DNA of 64,000 nt from JANJTY01 sp038257155. Lineage in GTDB: Bacteria > Pseudomonadota > Gammaproteobacteria > Xanthomonadales > Xanthomonadaceae. The position numbers were made by a program, and so were the translations under genes. The notes beneath the pieces are model-generated. The model had not been told where the DNA came from and ran no database searches. It was given only the letters and a program-made list of their open reading frames with translations. The stretch lies in contig JBBSJP010000009.1 in assembly GCA_038257155.1 (NCBI GenBank), positions 1 through 64,000 on the forward strand. The letters run 5' to 3'. Shown one piece after another: positions 1 through 7,756 of this stretch (its first letter is position 1; every line of letters starts with the position of its first letter).

Positions 1-62
<62 letters not shown>

Positions 63-71
63 GGCAACCTT

Positions 72-420
72 TGCTGTCCTGCGGGCAGCGAGTCACTTTC
101 TCGTACGTCGGGAATCCTGCCCTCCGACTTCAGGTCGCCTTCGGCGTTCGGCCTCGCTCCTGCTTGGCTCGTGCTTGCCTTTGCCTCTGCTCTTGGCTCC
201 TGGGTCCCCATCGGCTCGTGCCGAGCAGCGGAGTCGGGCTCGGGGGAAAGGCGCGCATGTCCGAGGCCATGGATGGCCGAGTTCGCGCCGGCCCGAGAAC
301 GGCGAGCAGCGCAGGGGACCGCGCGGGCTTCATCCGCGCGGCGCGAGACTGGGGTGTCCTTTCTCTTGGTTACTTCTCTTTGGACAAGCAAAGAGAAGTG
401 ACTCGCTGCCCGCAGGGCGC
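72..420. repeat. Dispersed intergenic repeat with perfect 20-bp inverted ends
   Basis: A 20-bp sequence (79-98) is repeated exactly in inverted orientation at 397-416. Next to the right copy is a perfect 10-bp stem (372-381 with 390-399, 8-base loop). The interior can be translated in several frames but shows no coherent protein. From memory, similar blocks containing ACTTCTCTTTGGACAAGC occur between genes of Xanthomonadales and give rise to spurious ORF calls; that is recollection, not a search. I see no transposase, so a non-autonomous repeat or a structured RNA is possible. Confidence 0.55.
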
Positions 421-430
421 GAAAGCTTTT

Positions 431-454
431 GATCTTGATCTTGATCTTGATCTT
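431..454. repeat. (GATCTT)4 microsatellite
   Basis: Four perfect tandem copies of GATCTT lie just after the dispersed repeat. Confidence 0.85.
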
Positions 455-470
455 GCCATTGCCACTATCG

Positions 471-528
471 CCTGCCGCCTGCCGCCTGCCGCCTGCCGCC
501 TGCCGCCTGCCGCCTGCCGCCTGCCGCC
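471..528. repeat. (CTGCCGC)n heptanucleotide array
   Basis: About eight near-perfect copies of a 7-bp unit CTGCCGC lie about 75 bp upstream of qmcA. Nothing else recognisable lies between 529 and the qmcA start at 603. Confidence 0.85.
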
Positions 529-602
529 AGCTTGGCGAAACCACCAAAACCCCCATCCCTCGCGCTACCATCCCCAAACCCACAATCGGCCTGTGATCAC
601 CC

Positions 603-1577
603 ATGGAAATCTTCTCCCTGATCCTCCTCGGCTTCGCCGTAATCACAGTGTTCAAGGGTGTCCGCCTGGTGCCACAAGGCTACGAGTGGACCGTCGAGCG
701 ATTCGGGCGCTATGACCGCACCCTGCATCCCGGTCTGGGCTTCACCATTCCCTGGGTTGAGGCGATCGGTCGCAAGCTCAACATGATGGAGCAGGTGCTG
801 GATGTGCCCAGCCAGGAGATCATCACCAAGGACAATGCCGTGGTGAAGGTCGACGCGGTGGTGTTCTACCAGGTGCTTGATGCAGCCAAGGCGGCCTACG
901 AAGTGGCGCAGCTGGAGATCGCCATCCTCAACCTGGTCATGACCAATACCCGCACCGTGCTGGGTTCGATGGATCTTGACGAATCGCTTTCCAAGCGCGA
1001 TGAAATCAATGCGCGATTGCTGATCGTGGTCGACGAAGCCACCCATCCCTGGGGCATCAAGGTCAACCGAATCGAGATCAAGGACATCCAGCCGCCGCGC
1101 GACCTGATTGATTCGATGGCGCGACAGATGAAGGCCGAGCGTGAGAAGCGCGCCAACATTCTGGATGCCGAGGGACATCGTGCGTCCGAGATCCTGCGTG
1201 CCGAAGGCGAGAAGCAGGCTGCAGTGCTGGAGGCCGAGGGGCGGCGCGAGGCGGCGTTTCGCGATGCCGAGGCGCGTGAGCGCCTGGCCGAGGCCGAGGC
1301 CAAGGCGACCATGATGGTCAGCCAGGCGATCGCCAAGGGCGATGTGCAGGCGATCAACTACTTCGTTGCGCAGAAGTATGTCGAGGCGCTGAAGGCGTTC
1401 GCACAGTCGCCACAGCAGAAAACCTTCTTCCTGCCGATGGAAAGCAGCGGCGTGCTGGCTTCGCTGGCCGGCATGGTGGAAATTGCCAAAGCTGCTGGTG
1501 AGCGGCAGCCGAGTGGTTCGAGCGCGCCGCTTCCGCCGGCTCCCAAGCAACCCAGCAACCCATTCCTGCCGGGCTGA
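603..1577 (+). CDS. qmcA: SPFH/Band-7 (stomatin-like) membrane protein QmcA
   Basis: 324 residues. An N-terminal membrane anchor (about residues 3-20) is followed by a Band-7/SPFH domain and an Ala/Glu-rich helical region (about 175-235) typical of stomatin-family oligomers. The family forms large inner-membrane rings involved in membrane-protein quality control and microdomain organisation. The nfeD-type partner gene follows after only 4 bases, the classic stomatin-NfeD operon, which supports this assignment over HflK/HflC. The ATG at 603 gives the usual N-terminus (MEIFSLI). Length is normal for the family. Confidence 0.9.
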   Translation: MEIFSLILLGFAVITVFKGVRLVPQGYEWTVERFGRYDRTLHPGLGFTIPWVEAIGRKLNMMEQVLDVPSQEIITKDNAVVKVDAVVFYQVLDAAKAAYEVAQLEIAILNLVMTNTRTVLGSMDLDESLSKRDEINARLLIVVDEATHPWGIKVNRIEIKDIQPPRDLIDSMARQMKAEREKRANILDAEGHRASEILRAEGEKQAAVLEAEGRREAAFRDAEARERLAEAEAKATMMVSQAIAKGDVQAINYFVAQKYVEALKAFAQSPQQKTFFLPMESSGVLASLAGMVEIAKAAGERQPSGSSAPLPPAPKQPSNPFLPG

Positions 1578-1581
1578 GCCA

Positions 1582-2028
1582 ATGCGCGACTTCATGCTGT
1601 CGAACTGGTTCTGGTGGGCGCTGGCGTTTGCCCTGTTTGCCATTGAGGCGCTGGTACCCGGCATCTACATGCTTTGGCTCGGCATGGCGGCGCTGGTCAC
1701 GGGCCTGATCGTGCTGCTCGGGCCGGCCCTGGCGCTGGAAGTGCAATGGATGGTTTTCTCGGTCCTGTCGGTGATCTCCGTGGTCGCGGCCTGGCGCTTT
1801 CGACGCACGCATCCGCCGGTGGCCAAAGATCATCCCTTGCTCAATCGGCGCGCCGAGCAATTGCTGGACCGGGTCTTTGTTCTCGATCAGGGCATCGTGA
1901 ATGGCCAGGGCAGGGTCAAGATCGGCGATGCCTTCTGGCGCGTGGAGGGCCCAGACCTGCCGACCGGGGCGAAAATCCGTGTGCGGCTGGTGGATGGACT
2001 GACGCTGAAAGTCGATCCGGCTGACTAG
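1582..2028 (+). CDS. NfeD-family membrane protein (QmcA partner)
   Basis: 148 residues from the ATG at 1582 (MRDFMLSNW). A longer in-frame start exists at 1483, but it would overlap qmcA and adds a non-conserved Arg-rich leader. The N-terminal half has two or three hydrophobic segments (about residues 5-75). The C-terminal part is an OB-fold-like NfeD domain (about 90-148: GQGRVKIGDAFWRVEG). Short-form NfeD proteins work with stomatin-type partners in the inner membrane. It is translated directly after qmcA. Confidence 0.85.
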   Translation: MRDFMLSNWFWWALAFALFAIEALVPGIYMLWLGMAALVTGLIVLLGPALALEVQWMVFSVLSVISVVAAWRFRRTHPPVAKDHPLLNRRAEQLLDRVFVLDQGIVNGQGRVKIGDAFWRVEGPDLPTGAKIRVRLVDGLTLKVDPAD

Positions 2029-2073
2029 GCTGTATGCGCTGAATGAGGGCGTGCATAATGCTCCGAAATAGGT

Positions 2074-2092
2074 GAGAATGGTTATCATTCGT
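2074..2092 (+). promoter_or_regulatory. Putative Fur box
   Basis: GAGAATGGTTATCATTCGT matches 13 of 19 positions of the Fur consensus and keeps the central AATG..TATCATT symmetry. It ends about 20 bp before the iron-binding-protein ATG at 2113. It would give Fe(II)-Fur repression of the uptake operon. The match was made by eye only. Confidence 0.6.
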
Positions 2093-2112
2093 TCCACTAG
2101 TCCGGAGCCTGC

Positions 2113-3162
2113 ATGCGCACCTGCCTTTCGCTGCTGATTCTTGCTTTTCTCACCGCGTGTGGCGGAGCTGCGCCACCGCCCGAGGCGGCCACCAGTGAGG
2201 CTGCTGATCCGCCCGCGCCCCCCGACGTTGCAGAGCTGGTTGTCTACTCCGAACGTCGCGAGCCGCTGATCCAGCCGATCTTCGAAGCGTACGAACGTGA
2301 GACTGGCATCAAGGTACGCTGGCTGACCGACGCTGCACCGGCCCTGATCGAGCGGCTTGCTGCCGAGGGTGAGCAAACCGAGGCCGACCTGTTCATGGCG
2401 GTGGATGCCGGCAACCTGTGGCTGGCGGCAGAACGCGGCCTGTTGCAACCGATCAAGTCCGCCGCGCTGGAGCACGCAATTCCGGCCTCGCTGCGCGATC
2501 CGCAGGGCCGCTGGTTTGCGCTCAGCCAGCGCGCCCGCACCATCGTGTACTCGACCGAACGCGTCGAGCCAGCCAGCCTTTCCACCTACGAGGCCTTGGC
2601 AGCGCCGGAATGGAAGGGGCGGCTCTGCCTGCGCTCGTCAAAGAAGGTCTACAACCAGTCGCTCACTGCAACCCTGATCGAGCGTCTGGGTGAGGAACAG
2701 ACCGAAACCGTGGTGCGTGGCTGGGTCGAGAATCTCGCTGCGCCGGCCTTCGCCGATGACACCCAGCTGATCCAGGCGATCGCCGCCGGGCAGTGCGATG
2801 TGGGCATCGTCAATACCTATTACCTCGGCCGAGTCTTGAAGGATGCGCCGGAAACGCCTGTCACCGTGTTTTGGCCAAACCAGGACAGCGCTGGCGTGCA
2901 TGTCAACGTGTCGGGAGCCGGCGTAACCGCCAACTCAAAACGCAAAGTGGCAGCACAGCAGTTGCTCGAGTGGATGGCTTCGGAAGTCGTGCAGCAGCAG
3001 TTCGCGGGGATCAATCTTGAGTACCCGGCACGTAGCGGTGTGGCGCTGGATCCGGTGGTGGCGGCCTGGGGTGAGTTCCGCGCTGATCCGGTCAACATCG
3101 CCGTCGCCGGCCAGCGACAGGCCGAAGCGGTGCGGCTGATGGATCGCGCTGCTTGGAGATAG
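2113..3162 (+). CDS. Iron(III) ABC transporter substrate-binding lipoprotein (FbpA/FutA type)
   Basis: 349 residues. The signal peptide ends in a lipobox (LTAC, about residue 16), so the mature protein should be a lipid-anchored periplasmic binder. The rest is a type-II periplasmic binding fold with the iron-binder signature 'LVVYSERREPLIQPI' near residue 42 and Tyr residues in 'GIVNTYYLGRV' that ligate iron in FbpA-like proteins. The Fur box immediately upstream supports iron as the substrate. The permease gene starts inside its last codons. No ATPase gene follows, so the transporter must borrow one encoded elsewhere. Confidence 0.85.
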   Translation: MRTCLSLLILAFLTACGGAAPPPEAATSEAADPPAPPDVAELVVYSERREPLIQPIFEAYERETGIKVRWLTDAAPALIERLAAEGEQTEADLFMAVDAGNLWLAAERGLLQPIKSAALEHAIPASLRDPQGRWFALSQRARTIVYSTERVEPASLSTYEALAAPEWKGRLCLRSSKKVYNQSLTATLIERLGEEQTETVVRGWVENLAAPAFADDTQLIQAIAAGQCDVGIVNTYYLGRVLKDAPETPVTVFWPNQDSAGVHVNVSGAGVTANSKRKVAAQQLLEWMASEVVQQQFAGINLEYPARSGVALDPVVAAWGEFRADPVNIAVAGQRQAEAVRLMDRAAWR

Positions 3163-4742
3163 CCGCCCCGACCCGCATCTGGCAGCGCGGGGCGGCGTGG
3201 CTGCTGTCCCTGCCGCTGTTGCTGCCGCTCGCCTTTCTCGCTGCCAGTTGGAGCACGCCCGAGCCCGAGCTGTGGGCGCATCTGATCGATCACGTGGTGG
3301 CGCGGGTGCTGCTGAACAGCCTGTTGCTGGGCGTGGGCATCGCTGTCCTCAGTGCCGCGCTCGGCGTTGGACTGGCCTGGTTGACGGCCTGTTGCGAGTT
3401 TCCCGGCCGGCGCTGGCTGGACTGGGCCCTGGTGTTGCCCTTGGCCATGCCGGCCTATGTGGTGGCTTTCGTCTACGTTGGACTGAGCGACTTTTCAGGT
3501 CTTGCCCAAACCTTGTGGCGTGATGCAAGCGGTTCCTCAGCCATGCTGCCCGGCGTGCGCAATCTGCCTGGCGCAATCGCGCTGATGTCGCTGGTGCTGT
3601 ATCCGTATGTTTACCTGCTTTCGCGCGCTGCCTTTCTGCGCCAGGGCGCCAGTGCCTTCGAGGTAGCCCGTAGCCTGGGACTATCGCCCTGGCAGGCATT
3701 TCGGCGCGTGGCACTTCCGCTTGCAAGGCCTGCGTGGATGGCTGGTGCAACGCTTGCCATGCTGGAAGCGCTGGCCGACTTTGGCGCGGTCAGCGTGTTG
3801 GGCGTGGACACCTTCACCACGGCGATCTATCGCGCCTGGTTCGGACTCTATTCGCTGCCGGTGGCGGCGCAGATGGCAACGGTGTTGCTGGCTCTCGTGG
3901 CTTTGGTGTTGCTTGTCGAACGGCTGTTGCGAGGGCGGGCCCGTTACCACACGCAACGCGCCAGGCCGGCGCCGCGCATGGCGCTGGGTGGCACGCGCGC
4001 GATGTTGGCTTCGGGCTTTGCTGGCGGCGTATTCCTGCTTGGTTTCGCACTGCCCGTACTGCAACTGCTGGCCTGGCTGCCGCGCGCCACTGTCGGCGCA
4101 TCGACCTTGATCGAGCTGAGCTTGAGAACCTTGCTGATTGGCGGCTTCGTGGCGATGGTGGTGCTTGGTCTCGGAATGACTTTGGCCGTGCTTCAGCGTC
4201 GCGCCCAAGCTGATCGCATGGTCAGTGCCCCGGTGTTCATCGCCAATCTGGGTTATGCGGTTCCCGGAACGGTGCTGGCCGTTGCGGTGATGTGGATGCT
4301 GGTTGGATTGGAGCGGCCATTCGTCGAACAGTTCGGTATCCATCTGGGTCTTAGCCTGGGCTTGCTCGGACTCGTCATGGCCCTGACCGCCCGCTTTCTG
4401 CGGGTAGGCTTCGAACCGCTCGAAGCGGGCTTGACGTTGATCCGGCCATCGATGATGGAAGCGGCGCGCAGCCTGGGCATTCCCGCCCTGCAGCGGCTGC
4501 GAGGCCTGGTCTTGCCGCTGCTGCGTCCCAGCGTGCTGGCCGCGGTGCTGCTGGTGCTGGTGGAGACCATGAAGGAAATGCCTGCCACACTGATGCTCCG
4601 ACCGTTTGGTTGGGATACCTTGGCGGTGCGCATTCACGCCTATACCAGTGAAGGACTTTGGCAGTCCGCCGCGGCGCCGGCATTGGTGCTGGTCGCCGTG
4701 GGACTGCTGCCAGTGTGGTGGCTGGTCCGGCAACAGGAATAG
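3153..4742 (+). CDS. Iron(III) ABC transporter permease (FbpB type, fused double permease)
   Basis: 529 residues with about twelve transmembrane segments in two homologous BPD-transport permease halves (about 1-260 and 275-529). Each half carries an EAA-loop-like motif: 'EVARSLGLSPWQAFRRVALP' near 170 and 'EAARSLGIPALQRLRGLVLP' near 435. The length and duplicated layout are those of FbpB-type iron permeases. The frame opens with a TTG at 3153, overlapping the binding-protein stop by 10 bases, which suggests translational coupling. The exact start is uncertain. Confidence 0.85.
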   Translation: MEIAAPTRIWQRGAAWLLSLPLLLPLAFLAASWSTPEPELWAHLIDHVVARVLLNSLLLGVGIAVLSAALGVGLAWLTACCEFPGRRWLDWALVLPLAMPAYVVAFVYVGLSDFSGLAQTLWRDASGSSAMLPGVRNLPGAIALMSLVLYPYVYLLSRAAFLRQGASAFEVARSLGLSPWQAFRRVALPLARPAWMAGATLAMLEALADFGAVSVLGVDTFTTAIYRAWFGLYSLPVAAQMATVLLALVALVLLVERLLRGRARYHTQRARPAPRMALGGTRAMLASGFAGGVFLLGFALPVLQLLAWLPRATVGASTLIELSLRTLLIGGFVAMVVLGLGMTLAVLQRRAQADRMVSAPVFIANLGYAVPGTVLAVAVMWMLVGLERPFVEQFGIHLGLSLGLLGLVMALTARFLRVGFEPLEAGLTLIRPSMMEAARSLGIPALQRLRGLVLPLLRPSVLAAVLLVLVETMKEMPATLMLRPFGWDTLAVRIHAYTSEGLWQSAAAPALVLVAVGLLPVWWLVRQQE

Positions 4743-4750
4743 AACGAGAT

Positions 4751-5077
4751 ATGGCGATGCAAGGCTGGGTGCGGGTCTGCAGCACTGGCGAGCTGTTGCC
4801 GGGCGAGTCGCGCGTCGCCTGGGACGGCGACACGGCAATCCTGGTGGTGAACTATGACGGTGATCTCTACGCGCTGGAAGATCGCTGCACCCATGAGGAC
4901 TTCGAGCTCTCCGCCGGTGAATTCGACGCCGAGGAAGCCACCATTGAATGCGTCCTGCACGGCGCGAAATTCGACGTGCGCGATGGCCGCGCCCTGTGTG
5001 CCCCGGCACATCTGCCGGTGGCGAAGTTCCCGGTTCGCGTTGATGAAGGCGTGGTGTGGACGCGGGATGATCGGTGA
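4751..5077 (+). CDS. Rieske-type [2Fe-2S] ferredoxin
   Basis: 108 residues from the ATG at 4751 (MAMQGW), 8 bases after the permease. The start at 4658 would overlap the permease by 85 bases and adds no conserved sequence. It has the two Rieske cluster motifs, 'RCTHE' (CxH) and 'CVLHG' (CxxH), about 18 residues apart. Small Rieske proteins of this kind pass electrons to non-heme iron oxygenases or act in general redox roles. No oxygenase or reductase is nearby, so its partner is unknown; placement in an iron operon suggests iron-regulated expression. Confidence 0.85.
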   Translation: MAMQGWVRVCSTGELLPGESRVAWDGDTAILVVNYDGDLYALEDRCTHEDFELSAGEFDAEEATIECVLHGAKFDVRDGRALCAPAHLPVAKFPVRVDEGVVWTRDDR

Positions 5078-5078
5078 G

Positions 5079-5249
5079 CGGGGAACGGGGAACAGGGAAC
5101 GGGGAACGGGGAACGGGGAACGGGGAACAGGGAACGGGGAACAGGGAACAGGGAACAGGGAACAGGGAACAGGGAACAGGGAACAGGGAACAGGGAACAG
5201 GGAACAGGGAACGGGGAGCAGGGAGCAGGGAGCAGGGAGCAGGGAACGC
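5079..5249. repeat. Heptanucleotide VNTR, GGGAACR x about 23
   Basis: This is a tandem array of a 7-bp unit alternating GGGAACG and GGGAACA, with a few GGGAGCA units at its right end. It fills the gap between two convergent genes. All apparent ORFs through it are low-complexity by-products. The same unit, in inverted orientation, recurs before murA (39026-39067). Confidence 0.95.
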
Positions 5250-5257
5250 AGCGGGGA

Positions 5258-5839
5258 TCAGGCTTCGATACGAACCGCCAGCAGTTCGCCACCACCGCTC
5301 AGGATCAGGCGCCGCGGCCCGTCCGGGTCTGATTGCAGCCACAGGCTGTCGCCGGCATTCATCGGCGGGCAGGCTGGTGTGTCCTTCAGCTCTGCGCGAC
5401 CGCTGATCAGGTGGATCAGCCAGTCGATGCCCGGCTGATCAAAGAACACCATCGGCCCGACAATGGGGCGGTGCAGCACGGTTGCGCGGCGACGCCCTCG
5501 CTGCCAGATCACATTGAACGCATGCGCCGGGCCCGCGACCAGTCGTGCTGATGCCGCGCTGTCGCCAGAGAACCGGAGTCGACCGTGTGGCGGGTGCAGC
5601 TCATGCATCTCGTCCTGCACAGCGAGCGTCAGCCCTTCGCCAGTCAGCAGCACCAGCTCCCGATCGCAGCCCGGAAATGCCGAGAAATCCGCGTCGTGAT
5701 CGATCTCGCCAATTGACACACGCCAGTCGAAGGGCTGCGCATCGTCGTGCGGAATGCGCAGGATTGCCCGCGTCCAGCCGAGACCGTTTTGCCAGCGTTC
5801 GCGGCAATACTCGTAGGCGGGCAGATGGGTCCAGCGCAT
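5258..5839 (-). CDS. HutD family cupin-like protein
   Basis: 193 residues starting at the ATG complementary to 5837-5839 (MRWTHLPAYEY); the frame stays open further upstream but only antisense to the SET gene. The sequence fits the HutD/Ves family: 'GWTRAILRIPHDDAQPFDWRVSIGEI' near residue 20, a 'FSAFPGCDRELVLLTGEGL' block and a central 'ERP/RPIVGP'-like region. HutD is often linked to histidine utilisation, but its biochemical role is unclear. No hut genes are here. It lies 4 bases downstream of the SET-domain gene, so the two form an operon. Confidence 0.75.
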   Translation of the reverse strand: MRWTHLPAYEYCRERWQNGLGWTRAILRIPHDDAQPFDWRVSIGEIDHDADFSAFPGCDRELVLLTGEGLTLAVQDEMHELHPPHGRLRFSGDSAASARLVAGPAHAFNVIWQRGRRRATVLHRPIVGPMVFFDQPGIDWLIHLISGRAELKDTPACPPMNAGDSLWLQSDPDGPRRLILSGGGELLAVRIEA

Positions 5840-5843
5840 GGAC

Positions 5844-6308
5844 TTACTCTGCCACAAGAGCAGCCAGCGATTGCGTCGAGACGCGCAGGCTTTCTTCCCA
5901 ACTGTAGCCGATGATCGGCAGGCCGCTGGCAGCGTCGAGAAAAGGCTCGTGCTCGCCCGGCGGCAGCAGGTGGCGATAGTCGATCGTGAGTTCCTCGCCC
6001 GCTGTGATGTTGCGCGCGGCAAATACGAAGCCGAGATGCCACAGCCCGTTCGCGCTGAAGCTGTGGTTGATGTAGCACTCGTCCGGCCAATCCAGGCTGA
6101 TGGTGTAGCGATCCTCGAACCAGCGCACGCAGGCAGCGGCAGCCTGCGCACCGGCGGGATGCGATTCCACCTCGGCCAGGGTGTGCACTTGCGGGATCGC
6201 ATCCGGGGCAATCAGGATGCGGCCGGCGCGAACGTGCTCGTCAAAGAAAATGCCCTTGCCAGCTCCCGGAACGGTTGAGGCGTCGATGCGATAGCGGATC
6301 AGGAACAT
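5844..6308 (-). CDS. SET domain-containing protein
   Basis: 154 residues from the ATG at 6308 (MFLIRYRID); an upstream ATG at 6395 adds a low-quality leader. SET features are 'STVPGAGKGIFFDEHVRAG' near the start, 'CYINHSFSANG' and 'GEELTIDYRHLLPPGE', the last containing the NHS and GEELTIDY motifs that bind S-adenosylmethionine and form the pseudoknot. It may be a protein lysine methyltransferase; the substrate is unknown. It is transcribed divergently from the torF-glnK-amtB operon and sits just upstream of hutD. Confidence 0.8.
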   Translation of the reverse strand: MFLIRYRIDASTVPGAGKGIFFDEHVRAGRILIAPDAIPQVHTLAEVESHPAGAQAAAACVRWFEDRYTISLDWPDECYINHSFSANGLWHLGFVFAARNITAGEELTIDYRHLLPPGEHEPFLDAASGLPIIGYSWEESLRVSTQSLAALVAE

Positions 6309-6390
6309 GTTTGCCTGGAATGCGAAAACGGGGCGGCAGTTTAGATCCTTGGGCGGCTCGGATGCTCGCCGAGCGCTGCGTTCGGGCGTC

Positions 6391-6438
6391 TGCACCAGAA
6401 GCGTGTCGATTCATTGTGCATTGCACCATGCGGGTGCG
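6391..6438 (+). promoter_or_regulatory. Putative NtrC enhancer sites
   Basis: TGCACCATGCGGGTGCG (6422-6438) fits the NtrC consensus GCACY-N5-RGTGC perfectly in both half-sites. A weaker copy, TGCACCAGAAGCGTGTC (6391-6407), starts exactly 31 bp upstream, about three helical turns, much like the paired NtrC sites at E. coli glnA. The strong site lies about 50 bp upstream of the sigma-54 element. Assigned by eye. Confidence 0.65.
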
Positions 6439-6490
6439 GGTCGCCCTGACGAGGCGCCTTTGCCGCCTTCGTGTGAGCTCATTTTGCGAT

Positions 6491-6506
6491 TGGCACGAAT
6501 CTCGCA
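6491..6506 (+). promoter_or_regulatory. Sigma-54 (-24/-12) promoter for torF-glnK-amtB
   Basis: TGGCACGAATCTCGCA has the GG and GC dinucleotides exactly 10 bases apart and differs from the TGGCACG-N4-TTGCA consensus at one base. It would start transcription near 6518, about 110 bases before the torF start codon. With the NtrC sites upstream and glnK/amtB downstream it makes a coherent nitrogen-limitation promoter. rpoN itself is encoded at 33.5-34.9 kb. Confidence 0.75.
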
Positions 6507-6626
6507 GTGATCACCACCGGGGAGGCCTTGCCGCAGGTTGCGGTTGGGCTTTGGCCCGGTCGCGATGAAGCGGGGCACACCGCTGCGCGACTCGGTCCGA
6601 AGCGTCTGCCATCGAGGACATGACGC

Positions 6627-7268
6627 ATGCGAGCGATTCTTTTTTCTGGCTGTCTGATGCTGACGTCCCTGCTGTTGGCGGTGCCGGCACAGGCCGAAGT
6701 CACGGCCAATATCGGTTGGGTCAGCCAGTACATCTTCCGCGGCGCGCCGCAGCTTGATCGCGGCTCCTTCTCCGCCGGGCTGGACTACGAGAAAGACGGT
6801 TGGTTCGTCGGCACCTGGGCCGCCGACGTGGGCGATGGTGCCGAGGTCGATCTTTACGGCGGCTACGGCTGGGAACTGGACAACGGCTGGTCCTTCAGCC
6901 TGGGCGGCTACGGCTACTACTAAACCGGCGATTTCGACGACACCTATCTCGAAGCCATCGGCACGGCCAGCTACGGCGTGCTGAACCTGGAGCTGGTGCA
7001 GGGCCGCTATGAGAACTTCGGCGCGCCCGAGGAGCACTACGGCTTCGCCTCGGTGGGCGTCGAGCACGAAGGCTGGCACCTGACCTACGGCAGCGTCTTC
7101 CAGGATGCCTCCGGCGACTACCTCGAAGGCGGCTACGGCTTCGAGGTGAAGGGCTGGGAGCTGGGCCTGTCGGCGATCTGGAGCAGCGCCGAGCTCTCCA
7201 CCAACAACGGCCGCAGCGACAACGCTCTGGTTTTCAGCATCGGGCGGACCTTCACCCTCGCGCCCTGA
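6627..7268 (+). pseudogene. TorF-family putative porin, interrupted by one in-frame TAA
   Basis: A signal peptide (about 1-23, ending VPAQA) is followed by a beta-barrel sequence rich in Gly, Tyr and Trp (NIGWVSQYIFRG near the start). The frame is stopped by TAA at 6921-6923 after residue 98, but continues without any shift from 6924 to the stop at 7268 (TGDFDDTYLEAIG through FSIGRTFTLAP). The joined product would be about 213 residues, normal for this outer-membrane family. The stop falls where the sequence reads Y-Y-stop-T-G-D-F-D-D, so one base change from a Tyr codon (TAC/TAT) is the simplest cause. The gene may be dead, or the base may be a sequencing error. It heads the glnK-amtB operon. 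Confidence 0.8.
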
Positions 7269-7297
7269 ATCCTTCCCGCAACCCATCGGAGAACCGC

Positions 7298-7636
7298 ATG
7301 AAGCTGGTCACAGCAATCATCAAACCATTCAAGCTCGACGACGTGCGCGAGGCGGCCTCGGAACTCGGCCTGTCCGGCATGACCGTCACCGAGGTCAAGG
7401 GCTATGGGCGCCAGCGCGGCCATGCCGAGTTGTATCGCGGCGCCGAGTACAGCGTCGACTTCGTGCCCAAGACCAAGATCGAACTGGCAGTGCCCGACGA
7501 GCTGGTCGAACGCGCCATCGAGGCCATCACCGGCGCCGCCCGCACCGGTGCGATCGGCGATGGAAAGATCTTCATCACGCCGCTGGAAGAAGTGGTGCGC
7601 ATCCGCACCGGCGAAACCGGACCGGATGCGGTGTGA
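7298..7636 (+). CDS. glnK: Nitrogen regulatory protein P-II (GlnK/GlnB)
   Basis: 112 residues, the standard P-II length. The T-loop 'GRQRGHAELYRGAEY' contains the uridylylated Tyr (ELYRG), and the C-terminal signature 'TGAIGDGKIFITPLEE' is intact. P-II trimers sense 2-oxoglutarate, ATP/ADP and (through uridylylation) glutamine, and block AmtB when nitrogen is plentiful. Adjacency to amtB and the sigma-54 promoter upstream favour the GlnK role over GlnB. Confidence 0.95.
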   Translation: MKLVTAIIKPFKLDDVREAASELGLSGMTVTEVKGYGRQRGHAELYRGAEYSVDFVPKTKIELAVPDELVERAIEAITGAARTGAIGDGKIFITPLEEVVRIRTGETGPDAV

Positions 7637-7665
7637 TGCCACGAACCTGGCCGCGCACTAAACAA

Positions 7666-7710
7666 GAGCCCCTCTCCCGCTTGCGGGAGAGGGGTTGGGG
7701 AGAGGGGCTC
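7666..7710. repeat. Palindromic hairpin between glnK and amtB
   Basis: GAGCCCCTCTCCC (7666-7678) pairs with GGGAGAGGGGCTC (7698-7710), and an inner alternative stem (CTCTCCCGC/GCGGGAGAG) is possible. There is no T-run after it, so it is more likely a REP-like element or RNA-stability structure than a terminator. It lies inside an operon, where it could lower amtB expression relative to glnK. Confidence 0.65.
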
Positions 7711-7756
7711 TCAAAGCCTGCCACTCAACCATTCACCCCCCTAAGGAGGACCGCTC

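Noticed and set aside
71..715. A 214-codon ORF across the leading repeats and the qmcA start
   Set aside because: It consists of microsatellite-derived residues (DLDLDLDL, LPPAACR repeats) and out-of-frame qmcA; no protein-like composition.
5079..5249. CRISPR-like repeat array
   Set aside because: The 7-bp units are contiguous with no spacers and no cas genes nearby; it is a VNTR.
3681..5342. A 553-codon minus-strand ORF opposite the iron permease and ferredoxin
   Set aside because: It is antisense to well-supported genes and its N-terminal part is the translated heptanucleotide array (FPVPCSLFPVPCS); a high-GC shadow.
7666..7710. Rho-independent terminator between glnK and amtB
   Set aside because: Strong stem but no T-run, and amtB is expected to be co-transcribed; listed as a palindromic repeat instead.
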